Assembly (NCBI GenBank): GCA_942492635.1
Contig: CALOFP010000004.1
Coordinates: 310,001-374,000 of the forward strand
DNA: 64,000 nucleotides
Direction of reading: 5' to 3'
From: CALOFP01 sp942492635
GTDB lineage: Bacteria; UBP6; UBA1177; CALOFP01
Shown here: positions 40,240-49,452 of the stretch, piece by piece
Layout of the letters: each line of letters opens with the position of its first letter
Position numbering within the stretch: the stretch's first letter is position 1
Notes under the pieces: model-generated
What the model was told of the DNA's origin: nothing
Database searches by the model: none
Seen by the model: only the letters and a program-made list of their open reading frames with translations
Position numbers and translations under genes: made by a program

Positions 40240-40823
40240 CCGATCTGAAGATTTCTCACAACATCCTTCACAATTGTTTTAAATGTCTCAAAAATCTTGC
40301 TGCCTGTAGCGGCGGAAGCTCTGAATTCGGGATAACGCATATCGGGGTTGAACAGCTGACGCAATCTTTTGGGATGTTCTGAATTGGGCAAGTCGCATTT
40401 GTTGTACTGTATGATCAGAGGCATTTTTTCAAAAAGGATAGAGTTTATGAGCAGGTTCCGCTTGAGGTTGTTGAAACTCTCGATATTGGCCTCCATGCGC
40501 TCGACTTGAGAGTCGACTACAAAAACGATGCCGTCGGCCCCCTTGAGAATCAGCCTTCTTGAGGCATCGTAGAAGACCTGGCCGGGAACCGAGTAAAGAT
40601 GAACCCTGAGGTCCATACCGTTCACTTTGCCTATATCGATTGGGAGAAAGTCAAAAAAAAGGGTCCTCTCGGTGTCGGTTTTAAGAGAGATGAGTTTTCC
40701 TTTTCTGTTGGGATCCATGTGACTGTAGATGTACTCGATATTTGTGGTTTTGCCTGAAAGCCCTGCTCCGTAGTAAACTATTTTGCAGTTGATTTCACCG
40801 GCGATGTTGTTGATAAAAGCCAT
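40236..40823 (-). CDS. mglA: MglA-type small Ras-like GTPase
   Basis: A 195-residue cytoplasmic GTPase of the MglA family, which sets cell polarity and drives gliding or pilus reversal in myxobacteria. It shows the P-loop YGAGLSGKTTN, the switch region TERTLFFDFLPID, the DxxG-equivalent SVPGQVFYDASRRL and the base-specificity motif NKCD. These match bacterial MglA rather than Rab-like GTPases. It lies 5 bp after its GTPase-activating partner gene, the mglBA order known from Myxococcus. The stop overlaps the convergent wecA-like gene. Confidence 0.93.
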   Translation of the reverse strand: MAFINNIAGEINCKIVYYGAGLSGKTTNIEYIYSHMDPNRKGKLISLKTDTERTLFFDFLPIDIGKVNGMDLRVHLYSVPGQVFYDASRRLILKGADGIVFVVDSQVERMEANIESFNNLKRNLLINSILFEKMPLIIQYNKCDLPNSEHPKRLRQLFNPDMRYPEFRASAATGSKIFETFKTIVKDVVRNLQIG

Positions 40824-40828
40824 AGTAC

Positions 40829-41299
40829 CTATATGTCGTCAAATAATGTGTCTAATTGGTTTTCGATATCCTTGGAAAGTTTTTCCCTGTCCAGCGACCC
40901 GCCCTCTCTGTTGATGTCTTCGAATTCCTGCAGGATTTGATTTATTTCGGGAAGAATTTTGTCGATTTTCAGTTTTAGATAACCTGTTTTTGTTGATGCT
41001 GGAGTGGCTACAAGGAGAAAGAAGGGCCCCTTTGCCCTGACAAGGAGTAGTTTCTTTGAATCCGCTTCCACCGTGAGAGATGAGAGAGATGATGCGTTAA
41101 AAAAAGTTATCAACTGTTCGAGAGCAGCTACGCTGCCTCCGGCAAGAGAGCCGAGGGCTTCAATGTCGAATTTCTTATCCTCTTCTGCAGTAGAGGCAAG
41201 GACTACGCCTCCGCTGCTTTCAACTATGAAGAGACTTTCTGCCCCGATATTTATCCTTGATCTTTGTAGGTAATCTGTCAACCTGGTAAGAATTTCCAT
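40829..41299 (-). CDS. mglB: MglB-type Roadblock/LC7 GTPase-activating protein
   Basis: A 156-residue Roadblock/LC7-domain protein. Residues about 1-120 have the domain pattern: GAESLFIVESSGGVVLAST, ALGSLAGGSVAALEQL, LLLVRAKGPFFLLVAT. The last 35 residues are acidic and helical (ENQLDTLFDDI). MglB stimulates GTP hydrolysis by MglA and marks the lagging pole in species studied. It is 5 bp upstream of mglA with a predicted promoter before it, so the pair is a two-gene operon. Confidence 0.9.
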   Translation of the reverse strand: MEILTRLTDYLQRSRINIGAESLFIVESSGGVVLASTAEEDKKFDIEALGSLAGGSVAALEQLITFFNASSLSSLTVEADSKKLLLVRAKGPFFLLVATPASTKTGYLKLKIDKILPEINQILQEFEDINREGGSLDREKLSKDIENQLDTLFDDI

Positions 41300-41351
41300 T
41301 TTCGATTCTCTCTCTTTCCGCTACAAGATAACAATTTTGTTTAAATTTATC

Positions 41352-41380
41352 AAATTATTAGTCACATCTTTATTGGTCAA
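41352..41380 (-). promoter_or_regulatory. Predicted mglBA promoter
   Basis: Minus strand TTGACC (41380-41375), a 17 bp spacer and TAATTT (41357-41352). The -35 end lies inside the 3' end of sfsA. Confidence 0.45.
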
Positions 41381-42077
41381 TATTAAAAATTACAGGGAGT
41401 TCCCGAAAAATTTCTACGGAGGTCGGTGAGACTTTTGCGTTGAGTACGATTATTTCTACGCCCTCAAGAGAGACCTCTTTGAGTAGACGAGCGTAATCTG
41501 GATCGATCTCTTTTGCTGGTGAAAACTTTGATACATCGGTTCTCTGGACAAGGAAAATGATAACGGATCTGTGCCCGGAAAGTTTCATTGAAAGAAGTTC
41601 CCGTAGGTGTTTTCGCCCTCTTTCCGTGGGTGAATCGGGGAAAAGAGCGAAATCACCCTCTTTAAGCGTTACATTCTTTATTTCAACAAAACAGAGCTTA
41701 TCTTCTTTTTTCAGGAGAATGTCTATCCTGCTTTTTTTCCCATAAGGTTTTTCTCTTTCCACAGAGTCGTATCCCCGAAGTTGAGGAATTTTTTCGTTGA
41801 CGATTGCTTCATATACAAGATAGTTCGGTATGGATGTGTTTATCCCGACCCATTTGCCGTCTATTTTGATCATTTCCCAAGTGAATCTTGTTTTTCGTTT
41901 AGGATTGTCCGATGGAGATAGGTAGACTTCCGCTCCAGGTATAAGACAACTTTTCATTGAACCGGTATTTGTGCAGTGTGCTGTTACAGTTTCTCCGGAA
42001 TCGAGAATGACGTCACATAAGAACCGCTTGTACCGCGATTTCAAGTAGCCGTGTATGAGTTGTCGTTGAAATATCAT
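41370..42077 (-). CDS. sfsA: DNA/RNA nuclease SfsA family
   Basis: A 235-residue SfsA, described as a sugar-fermentation regulator and as a nuclease. It shows an N-terminal OB-like part (SRYKRFLCDVIL) and the nuclease-type core: GKKSRIDILL, then CFVEIKNVTL with Glu and Lys, then FPDSPTERGRKHL. The frame continues upstream through the tRNA-Phe gene, but the ATG at 42077 fits the family start and leaves the tRNA intact. No clear ribosome-binding site precedes it. It begins 17 bp after the tRNA end and may be read from the tRNA promoter. Confidence 0.9.
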   Translation of the reverse strand: MIFQRQLIHGYLKSRYKRFLCDVILDSGETVTAHCTNTGSMKSCLIPGAEVYLSPSDNPKRKTRFTWEMIKIDGKWVGINTSIPNYLVYEAIVNEKIPQLRGYDSVEREKPYGKKSRIDILLKKEDKLCFVEIKNVTLKEGDFALFPDSPTERGRKHLRELLSMKLSGHRSVIIFLVQRTDVSKFSPAKEIDPDYARLLKEVSLEGVEIIVLNAKVSPTSVEIFRELPVIFNIDQ

Positions 42078-42094
42078 ATCAGAATAAAAAAAAG

Positions 42095-42170
<76 letters not shown>

Positions 42171-42183
42171 ACCAGCGAGGACA

Positions 42184-42212
42184 AATCTACACATAAAGCG
42201 GTCCTGTGTCAA
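42184..42212 (-). promoter_or_regulatory. Predicted tRNA-Phe promoter
   Basis: Minus strand consensus TTGACA (42212-42207), a 17 bp spacer and TAGATT (42189-42184), 14 bp from the tRNA 5' end. Confidence 0.65.
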
Positions 42213-42336
42213 GCAGAAAATTAAAAAAAAATTCAACTGCATGATTTTCAATGGGAAAAAGTTAAAAATAATGTTGCGGATTAAATAAAGAATCGGTTTT
42301 GTGGAATTTTAAAATCCCTTTGCTATTATTGGAAAC

Positions 42337-43545
42337 ATGAAAGTGTGGGACGTAATAGTATTAGGAGGCGGCCCCGCAGGACTCTTCGCTTCTATCCGGG
42401 CAGCGGAAAGGGGAAAAAGCGTGCTCCTCCTAGAAAAGAAAAGAAGACCAGGAAGAAAACTTCTCCTTTCCGGAAGCGGGCAGTGTAATCTAACGCACAG
42501 TGGTGCTGTTGAATCTTTTTTCCATCACTACGGGAAAAACTGGAGATTTCTCAGGACAGCTCTTCACAGTTTTACAAATAGAGATCTCATTGAGTTTTTT
42601 GAAAAGAGGGGCGTTTCCTTCTTTGTAAATGAGAACGGAAAATATTTTCCTGAATCCCTGAAGGCGGTTGAGCTTCTTGATGTTCTGGAGCGGGAATCAA
42701 GTGAAAACGGAGCGGTGATTAATTGTGAATCCGTCGTTTCTTCCCTGGAAAAGGAGGGGGGCATTTTCCTCGTCTCAACGGAAAGAGAAGAGTATCGGGC
42801 AGAAAAATTGATAATCGCAACCGGTGGAAAATCCTATCCACAAACCGGATCGGACGGTACGGCTCTAGAGCTGGTCGCCTCTCTCGGTCATAGGATTGTT
42901 AAACCGGAACCGTCCCTCTCTCCCGTATTTATAAAACCTCATCCGCTTGTTTCTCTTTCGGGGAATTCATTTTTCGGCAGTTTTGCTGTATGGAGAAGCG
43001 GGAAAAAAGTTTTTGATAGCGAGGGAGATATCCTGATTACACATAAGGGACTTTCGGGACCCGGGGTTCTGGATGTCTCAAGATCAATAAGATCAGGAGA
43101 TGTTATTAAATTGAATTTCGTGGGAATGGACGAGAGTTCTTTTCGTCAGAAAGTTTTGGATGAGAGTAAAGAAAATCCATCACGTCGTTTATCGGCCTTT
43201 CTCAAAGAGTTTCAAATGACAAAAAGGCTCCGAGAAAAACTGCTGGAGCTAGCGTCTCTTTCTCTGGAAAATCGAATGGGTGAACTGGGGAAGAAGAGGG
43301 TTACGATTCTGGTGGAAACCTTTGCCGCTTTTTCCTGCGCTGTCTCTTCGGTAGGCGGATTTGATGTTGCCATGGCTACTGCAGGTGGTGTTTCTCTGAA
43401 GGAGATCTCTCCGAAAACAATGGAATCCAGGATTGTTAAGGGACTTTTTTTTGCCGGAGAAGTTGTGGATGTGGATGGCGATAGTGGGGGCTACAATCTT
43501 CAAGCGGCCTTTTCCATGGGGTACTTGGCGGGAAGCAACGTTTAG
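42337..43545 (+). CDS. BaiN/HI0933-family NAD(P)/FAD flavoprotein
   Basis: A 402-residue flavoprotein. The FAD-binding start is DVIVLGGGPAGLFASIRAAERG, given here as its core GGGPAGLFA, followed by GRKLLLSGSGQCNLT, the family signature. Near the middle is the second FAD contact ATGGKSYPQTGSDGTA, and the end carries FFAGEVVDVDGDSGGYNLQAAF. The family includes BaiN and other reductases of uncertain substrate. Start codon is clear though the ribosome-binding site is weak. It is a separate unit upstream of ybaB. Function beyond FAD-linked reduction is not known. Confidence 0.92.
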   Translation: MKVWDVIVLGGGPAGLFASIRAAERGKSVLLLEKKRRPGRKLLLSGSGQCNLTHSGAVESFFHHYGKNWRFLRTALHSFTNRDLIEFFEKRGVSFFVNENGKYFPESLKAVELLDVLERESSENGAVINCESVVSSLEKEGGIFLVSTEREEYRAEKLIIATGGKSYPQTGSDGTALELVASLGHRIVKPEPSLSPVFIKPHPLVSLSGNSFFGSFAVWRSGKKVFDSEGDILITHKGLSGPGVLDVSRSIRSGDVIKLNFVGMDESSFRQKVLDESKENPSRRLSAFLKEFQMTKRLREKLLELASLSLENRMGELGKKRVTILVETFAAFSCAVSSVGGFDVAMATAGGVSLKEISPKTMESRIVKGLFFAGEVVDVDGDSGGYNLQAAFSMGYLAGSNV

Positions 43546-43724
43546 GTGATTCTTTCACCGCTCTCACATGATCTTTTCTATCTAAGATAATCTACTGGAA
43601 TTGCCGTTTGATCTGTACGATGTTGATAGTTTTTAAAAGGAGATCAAAATCTTGATTTTCAAATTGTGATTTACTATGCTAAGTTGCCATTGTTTTGAAA
43701 CTGAAATAAGGAGATGGAGATCTA

Positions 43725-44039
43725 ATGAACATTCAGAATTTAATGCAGCAAGCACAGAAGATGCAGAAGAAAATAATGAAGCTGGAAGAGGAGTTCAAAC
43801 AGGAAGTTTTCACATCCGAATCCGGTGGCGGTGTTGTAAAGGTTCAGCTCTCCGGCGAGATGAAGATTCTCGATATTCAGATTGCCGACGAGCTTATGGA
43901 AAAGGATGAGAAGGACATGCTCCAGGATCTCATTACAGCTGCCGTCAATCAGGGCGTTGTAACGGTTAAGCGCGCAAAAGAGGCTAAAATGGGCAAGGTT
44001 GTCGGTAAGATGGGTGGCGGAATGCCGGGACTTTTCTAA
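43725..44039 (+). CDS. ybaB: YbaB/EbfC nucleoid-associated protein
   Basis: A 104-residue YbaB/EbfC protein, a small DNA-binding dimer. It has the N-terminal helix QQAQKMQKKIMKLEEEF, the beta core GGGVVKVQLSGEMKILDIQI and a Gly-rich end KMGGGMPGLF. It is followed by recR with a one-base stop/start overlap, the standard ybaB-recR pair; dnaX, often found upstream, is absent and replaced by a flavoprotein gene. AAGGAG precedes the ATG. Confidence 0.96.
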   Translation: MNIQNLMQQAQKMQKKIMKLEEEFKQEVFTSESGGGVVKVQLSGEMKILDIQIADELMEKDEKDMLQDLITAAVNQGVVTVKRAKEAKMGKVVGKMGGGMPGLF

Positions 44040-44623
44040 TGGGACAAAACCTTGTCAGGGAGCTTGTTGAAGGTTTCAAAAGGCTCCCGGGTATCTCTCT
44101 AAAACATTCAGAAAAACTTGTATATGCCCTGTTGAGCGACAAGACACTTCGGGCGCAGCTTGAGAGCACTGTACAGCTTCTTAAAAGTGTTGTGCAGTGT
44201 GATCGTTGCGGCTGTTTCCACACTTCCAATGCAAGTTGCTTGAACTGTGGAAGGAACGGTGAAGAGATCTGTGTTGTTTCAACCTATTCCGACATGCTGG
44301 CCATAGAAAATTCCGGTGAATTTTCAGGCTCTTTTCATGTTCTGGGCGGCGTTGTTGCCCCTCTGGACGGTGTTATGCCGGAAGATCTTCTGCTCGATTC
44401 ACTTGTCGAGAGAATCGGTTCGGGAGATGTGAGAGAGATAGTCTTGGCCCTCCCTTCAACCATCGAAGGGGAAGCTACAGTACATTACATCTTTGATAAG
44501 GTGAAGGATTTTGATATAAAGGTAACTCGCATAGGAAGAGGGCTGCCCTCTGATGCGAAGTTGGAGTTTATGGATAAAAGAACAATATCCATAGCCTTTC
44601 ACGAAAGACAAAAGTTAACCTAA
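44039..44623 (+). CDS. recR: Recombination protein RecR
   Basis: A 194-residue RecR, which with RecO/RecF loads RecA on gapped DNA. It has the N-terminal helix-hairpin-helix (LVEGFKRLPGISLKHSEKL), the Cys4 zinc finger CDRCGCFHTSNASCLNC and the Toprim domain beginning ICVVSTYSDMLAIE and continuing FHVLGGVVAPLDGV. Length and order are normal. The start overlaps the ybaB stop. nifJ begins 21 bp downstream, so read-through into it is possible. Confidence 0.96.
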   Translation: MGQNLVRELVEGFKRLPGISLKHSEKLVYALLSDKTLRAQLESTVQLLKSVVQCDRCGCFHTSNASCLNCGRNGEEICVVSTYSDMLAIENSGEFSGSFHVLGGVVAPLDGVMPEDLLLDSLVERIGSGDVREIVLALPSTIEGEATVHYIFDKVKDFDIKVTRIGRGLPSDAKLEFMDKRTISIAFHERQKLT

Positions 44624-44644
44624 CCCTTACAAAAGGAGGTATAG

Positions 44645-47600
44645 ATGACAAAAAAAATTATGAAGGCCGTTGACGGTAATACCGCGGCCACACATGCGAG
44701 CTACTCCCTTACAGAGGTAGCTGCTATTTATCCAATCACCCCAAGTTCGAACATGGGTGAGATGGCCGACGAGTGGTCAGCATACGGAAAGAAGAATATC
44801 TTCGGTGAGACAGTAAAGGTCGCTGAGCTTCAGAGCGAAGGTGGAGCAAGTGGTGCAGTACACGGAGCGCTCAGCGCAGGTGCTCTTACAACCACTTACA
44901 CAGCTTCGCAGGGACTTCTTCTCATGATTCCCAACCTCTACAAGATTGCAGGTGAGCTTCTTCCCGGAGTTTTCCACGTAAGTGCACGTAGCGTTGCTTC
45001 ACACGCACTTTCAATCTTCGGAGATCACAGTGATGTTATGGCATGTCGCCAGACAGGTGCCTGCCTTCTCTCTTCAAACTCCGTTCAGGAAGCTCAGGAC
45101 CTCGGTCTTGTTTCTCACCTTTCCGCAATAAGGGCGAGCCTTCCTTTCATCCACTTTTTCGACGGCTTCAGAACAAGTCACGAGATCTCAAAGATCGAAA
45201 TGCTTGACTACGAAGATATCAAGAAGATTGTTCCTTACGAAGAGATCGCGCGTTTCAAGGACAACGCAATGAGACCGGAAAAACCTGTTCTCAAGGGAAC
45301 AGCGGAAAACCCGGATATCTTCTTCCAGGCACGTGAAGCCTGCAACTCCTATTACGACGCTGTTCCGGAGATCGTACAGGAAGAGATGGACAAGGTTTCC
45401 TCCATCACAGGTAGAAAGTACAAACTTTTTGACTACGTAGGACACCCTGAAGCAGAAAGAGTCATCATCGCAATGGGATCAGCATGTGAAACTATTGAAG
45501 AGACAATCGAGTACCTTACAGCAAAAGGCGAAAAGGTCGGTCTTATCAAGGTTCGTCTCTACCGTCCGTTCTCTGCTGAGTACTTTCTCAGAGCACTTCC
45601 TGCAACAGTTAAGTCTGTATCTGTTCTTGACAGAACAAAAGAGCCTGGAAGCGACGGTGAGCCTCTCTACAAGGATGTTTCAACTCTTCTCTACGAGCAG
45701 AACGAGAACATCAAAGTTGTCGGTGGACGTTACGGACTTTCCTCAAAGGAGTTCACTCCGGGAATGGTTAAGGCTATTTTCGACAACCTCAAGAGCAGAA
45801 ACCCGAAAAACAAGTTCACAGTCGGCATCGAGGACGATGTTACATATCTTTCTCTCGGGTATGAGAATCTTGACACAACTCCGGAAGGAACTGTTCAGTG
45901 TAAGTTCTGGGGTCTTGGATCTGACGGTACGGTAGGTGCCAACAAGAACGCAATCAAGATCATCGGAGACAACACAGATCTCTATGCTCAGGGATACTTC
46001 TCCTACGACTCGAAGAAGTCGGGTGGAATCACGGTTTCCCACCTCCGTTTCGGAAAGAGCCCGATCAAGTCACCGTACCTGATCACTGATGCTAACTACG
46101 TTGCATGTCACAACCAGAGCTACGTTTTCAACTACGATCTTACTGAAGGTCTCAACGAAGGCGGAACTTTTGTTCTCAACACAGTCTGGACAAAAGATGA
46201 GATAGAGGAAAAACTTCCGGCAGACCTCAAGAAGGCTATTGCTAAGAAGAAAGCCAAGTTCTACATCATCGATGCCGTGAAGATTGCTCAGGGAGCAGGT
46301 CTCGGTCAGAGAATCAACATGATCATGCAGACCGCTTTCTTCAAGCTCGCAAACGTTATTCCTTTCGACGAAGCAGTAGCATACCTCAAGGATGCTATCG
46401 TTAAGTCCTACGGAAAGAAGGGTGAGAAGATTGTTAACATGAACCACGCAGCTGTTGATAATGCGAAGGATGCTCTTGTTGAGATCGCCTACGATACAGA
46501 GGCCTGGCTTTCAGTTAAGGAAGAGGAAATCGACATAAAGAAGGTTCATGAGATGCCGAGAGACGAATATGAAGCAATGTTCGTCAACAGCATCATCGAT
46601 CCTATTGCAAAGCAGAAGGGAGATAAACTTCCCGTAAGCGCTTTCACAAACGAGGAGAGAACACTTCTTCCCGGACCTGACGGATCATTCCCGACAGCAG
46701 GAACAAGATTCGAGAAACGTGGTGTTGCCATCAAGCTTCCGAAGTGGCTTCCCGAGAACTGTATCCAGTGTAACAAGTGTTCCTACGTATGCCCTCACGC
46801 AGCAATCCGCCCTGTTCTCGTAACAGAAGATGAACTCAAGAACGCTCCCGAGAGCTTCAAGACAATCAAGGCGGTAGGAAAGGGACTTGAGGACTATCAG
46901 TACCGTATGCAGCTCTATCCGATGGACTGCCAGGGATGTGGAAACTGTGCAGATATCTGCCCGGCACCCAAGGGAGCTGCACTCGAAATGGTTGCTTTCG
47001 GCGACATCGTTGAAGAAGACGCTTCAAACAACAACTTCTCCATCAACGTTCCTGTTCGTGACGACGTAATGCCTAAGACAACAGTTAAGGGCAGCCAGTT
47101 CCAGCAGCCGCTCTTCGAGTTCAGCGGTGCATGTTCCGGTTGTGGAGAGACTCCATACGTTAAGCTTATCACTCAGCTCTTCGGAGAGAGAATGATAATT
47201 GCAAACGCTACCGGTTGTTCTTCAATCTACGGCGGTACTGCTCCGACATGTCCTTACACCGTAAACAAAGACGGTCACGGACCTGCATGGGCAAACAGCC
47301 TTTTCGAAGACAATGCAGAGTACGGTTTCGGTATGGCTCTCGCTGTTAACCAGAAGCGCGATCGCATTGAGATGCTTATGAATAAGGTAATCTCCTGCGA
47401 GTGCGGTGAAGGCGAAAGAGAGTGTGCATGTGCCGGAGACGATCTCAAGGCGGTTTTCAAAGAGTGGATCGAGAAGAAAAACGATGCAGATGCTACAAAG
47501 GAGCTCACTCCGAGACTCGTTATGGCAATCGAAAAGGAACTCTGCGAGTGTTGCTCACATCCTGAGATCCTTCAGGAACTTCTCGACCTTGCCGACTACT

Positions 47601-48256
47601 TCACAATGAAGTCAGTATGGATCCTCGGTGGAGACGGATGGGCGTACGATATCGGTTACGGCGGACTTGACCACGTACTTGCAAGCGGAGAAAACGTAAA
47701 CGTTCTCGTAATGGATACAGAGGTTTACTCCAACACAGGTGGACAGGCTTCCAAGGCCAGCCAGTTCGGTCAGGTTGCAAAGTTTGCAGCCAGCGGTAAG
47801 AAGATGCGTAAGAAAGACCTCGGTATGATCTCAATGACATACGGATACATCTACGTAGCTTCCGTTGCAATGGGTGCAGATCACAACCAGCTCATGAAGG
47901 CGATGATTGAAGCTGAAAAGTATGACGGACCGAGTATCATCCTTGCATACTCACCATGTATCAACCACGGACTTGACATGTCTCACTCTCAGAACGAGAT
48001 GAAGCTTGCGGTTGAAACAGGTCTCTGGCCGCTCTACCGCTACAACCCGGCTCTCAAGGAAGAAGGAAAGAATCCTTTCACTCTTGACAGCAAAGAACCT
48101 TCAAAGGATGTTCAGGAGATCATCGATAACGAGGTTCGTTTTAAATCTCTTACAAAGCAGTTCCCGGAAGAGGCTGAAAAGCTTCACAACCTTCTCAGGG
48201 AGGATATCAAGGATCGCTATCAGAGACTTAAAAAGATTAACGAACTCGGTTTCTAA
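44645..48256 (+). CDS. nifJ: Pyruvate:ferredoxin (flavodoxin) oxidoreductase
   Basis: A 1203-residue single-chain enzyme that converts pyruvate and CoA to acetyl-CoA and CO2 while reducing ferredoxin. Domain order is normal: pyruvate-binding domain from residue 1 (TAATHASYSLTEVAAIYPIT), CoA/gamma domain in the middle, two ferredoxin motifs near 700-770 (CIQCNKCSYVCP and CQGCGNCADICP), and the thiamine-binding C-terminal part with GDGWAYDIGYGGLDH. The last cluster Cys include CSGCGE. A Cys-rich stretch, CECGEGERECAC at about 918-929 and CECC near 967, lies between conserved blocks and looks unusual. AAAAGGAGGT precedes the ATG, codon bias is strong and a perfect terminator follows, all pointing to high expression. 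Confidence 0.97.
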   Translation: MTKKIMKAVDGNTAATHASYSLTEVAAIYPITPSSNMGEMADEWSAYGKKNIFGETVKVAELQSEGGASGAVHGALSAGALTTTYTASQGLLLMIPNLYKIAGELLPGVFHVSARSVASHALSIFGDHSDVMACRQTGACLLSSNSVQEAQDLGLVSHLSAIRASLPFIHFFDGFRTSHEISKIEMLDYEDIKKIVPYEEIARFKDNAMRPEKPVLKGTAENPDIFFQAREACNSYYDAVPEIVQEEMDKVSSITGRKYKLFDYVGHPEAERVIIAMGSACETIEETIEYLTAKGEKVGLIKVRLYRPFSAEYFLRALPATVKSVSVLDRTKEPGSDGEPLYKDVSTLLYEQNENIKVVGGRYGLSSKEFTPGMVKAIFDNLKSRNPKNKFTVGIEDDVTYLSLGYENLDTTPEGTVQCKFWGLGSDGTVGANKNAIKIIGDNTDLYAQGYFSYDSKKSGGITVSHLRFGKSPIKSPYLITDANYVACHNQSYVFNYDLTEGLNEGGTFVLNTVWTKDEIEEKLPADLKKAIAKKKAKFYIIDAVKIAQGAGLGQRINMIMQTAFFKLANVIPFDEAVAYLKDAIVKSYGKKGEKIVNMNHAAVDNAKDALVEIAYDTEAWLSVKEEEIDIKKVHEMPRDEYEAMFVNSIIDPIAKQKGDKLPVSAFTNEERTLLPGPDGSFPTAGTRFEKRGVAIKLPKWLPENCIQCNKCSYVCPHAAIRPVLVTEDELKNAPESFKTIKAVGKGLEDYQYRMQLYPMDCQGCGNCADICPAPKGAALEMVAFGDIVEEDASNNNFSINVPVRDDVMPKTTVKGSQFQQPLFEFSGACSGCGETPYVKLITQLFGERMIIANATGCSSIYGGTAPTCPYTVNKDGHGPAWANSLFEDNAEYGFGMALAVNQKRDRIEMLMNKVISCECGEGERECACAGDDLKAVFKEWIEKKNDADATKELTPRLVMAIEKELCECCSHPEILQELLDLADYFTMKSVWILGGDGWAYDIGYGGLDHVLASGENVNVLVMDTEVYSNTGGQASKASQFGQVAKFAASGKKMRKKDLGMISMTYGYIYVASVAMGADHNQLMKAMIEAEKYDGPSIILAYSPCINHGLDMSHSQNEMKLAVETGLWPLYRYNPALKEEGKNPFTLDSKEPSKDVQEIIDNEVRFKSLTKQFPEEAEKLHNLLREDIKDRYQRLKKINELGF

Positions 48257-48264
48257 ATCCTTTC

Positions 48265-48289
48265 GGGGCCCTTCGGGGCCCCTTTTTTT
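48265..48289 (+). terminator. Strong rho-independent terminator of nifJ
   Basis: GGGGCCC-TTCG-GGGCCCC: a 7-bp GC-only stem closed by a stable C(UUCG)G tetraloop, followed by seven T. It starts 8 bp after the nifJ stop. Confidence 0.95.
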
Positions 48290-48389
48290 ATCTCTTTAGG
48301 GTTTCAGAAAATTCAATTCACTTGAATCTTGATTTTCAATAAATAAAAAGCATACTGAAAAGCGTTTACCCGTTTTTCAGAGGTGTGGA

Positions 48390-49322
48390 ATGGCAAATCG
48401 ATATGTTGTCTCAATGGGAGATCCAAACGGGATCGGGCCTGAAATAGTTCTCAAGTTCCATCAGGCTAAACCTGAAGAAAAGTTCATCCTTTGCGGATCA
48501 AAAGAGGTAATTGACTACTGGTCCGACTTTTACGGAATACCTTACGATTTCGAAATGGTTGATTGTGGAAGTTGTACCGTTCATCCCGGAGAGGAACGGG
48601 CTGATTCCGGAGCTGTCGCATATAAATCGATAGAGAAAGCGTACTCTGTTGCAAAGGAGGAAAATATTCCCCTGGTGACTCTCCCCGTGTCTAAAAAGAG
48701 TATTGCCCTGACATATCCCGGATTCACGGGACACACGGAAATGCTTGCCCTGCTGGACGGAAAAGATCCGAAGGACGATATCGTCATGCTACTCGGGGGA
48801 GACAGGATGAAGGTTGTCACTCTGACGAGGCATATTCCTTTGAGTGATGTTTCCGCAGCACTGACGAAAGATACGATTGTAAAGCAGGTCTCTATTGTGG
48901 AAAAATGGTATCGATCCTGGAAGGGAAAAAGACCTTCAATCTGGATCGCCGGCTTGAATCCCCATGCAGGAGAAGGCGGAGAAATGGGTGACGAAGAGGA
49001 GAAGACGATATCTCCTGCGATTGATCTTCTAAAGGAAAAGGGAATTGAGACAGAGGGTCCGTTTCCGGCGGATACGATGTTCGTGATGGGATTGAGAGGG
49101 AACGTTGATCTGATGTTTTCCTGTTATCACGATCAGGGTCTTGGACCGTTGAAGCTTGTTCATTTTGAAGACGGTGTCAATGTAACGATCGGTCTTTCGA
49201 TAGTGCGTACATCTGTCGATCATGGAACAGCTTTTCGGTTAGCGGGAAAAGGAGCGGCGTTGACCGGCAGTTTCGAGAAAGCCGTAGATTGGGCGAAAAG
49301 CATGTCGGGAAAGGTTGTCTAG
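48390..49322 (+). CDS. pdxA: 4-hydroxythreonine-4-phosphate dehydrogenase
   Basis: A 310-residue PdxA, which oxidises 4-phosphohydroxy-L-threonine in DXP-dependent vitamin B6 synthesis. It shows the start VVSMGDPNGIGPEIVLK, the substrate region FTGHTEML and the metal-binding His residues in LTRHIPL, GLNPHAGEGG and SCYHDQGLGPLK, and ends with VRTSVDHGTAF. The length is slightly below the usual 325-335. pdxJ is not adjacent. It stands alone after the nifJ terminator. Confidence 0.95.
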   Translation: MANRYVVSMGDPNGIGPEIVLKFHQAKPEEKFILCGSKEVIDYWSDFYGIPYDFEMVDCGSCTVHPGEERADSGAVAYKSIEKAYSVAKEENIPLVTLPVSKKSIALTYPGFTGHTEMLALLDGKDPKDDIVMLLGGDRMKVVTLTRHIPLSDVSAALTKDTIVKQVSIVEKWYRSWKGKRPSIWIAGLNPHAGEGGEMGDEEEKTISPAIDLLKEKGIETEGPFPADTMFVMGLRGNVDLMFSCYHDQGLGPLKLVHFEDGVNVTIGLSIVRTSVDHGTAFRLAGKGAALTGSFEKAVDWAKSMSGKVV

Positions 49323-49347
49323 ATTTCGAAGCCAGATATTTCCTTCG

Positions 49348-49367
49348 TAGGAAAATAGAGTTTCCTA
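49348..49367. terminator. Possible weak terminator after pdxA
   Basis: TAGGAAA-ATAGAG-TTTCCTA, a 7-bp stem 26 bp after the pdxA stop. Only a loose T-rich tail follows (TTCTTG), so termination is uncertain. Confidence 0.35.
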
Positions 49368-49452
49368 TTCTTGCTGTAGTTTATAACTGATTAAATTTTC
49401 AAAAAAATATTGAAAAAGATTTTGTGAAAAGTGTTAGTGTCTGTAGTCGTTG

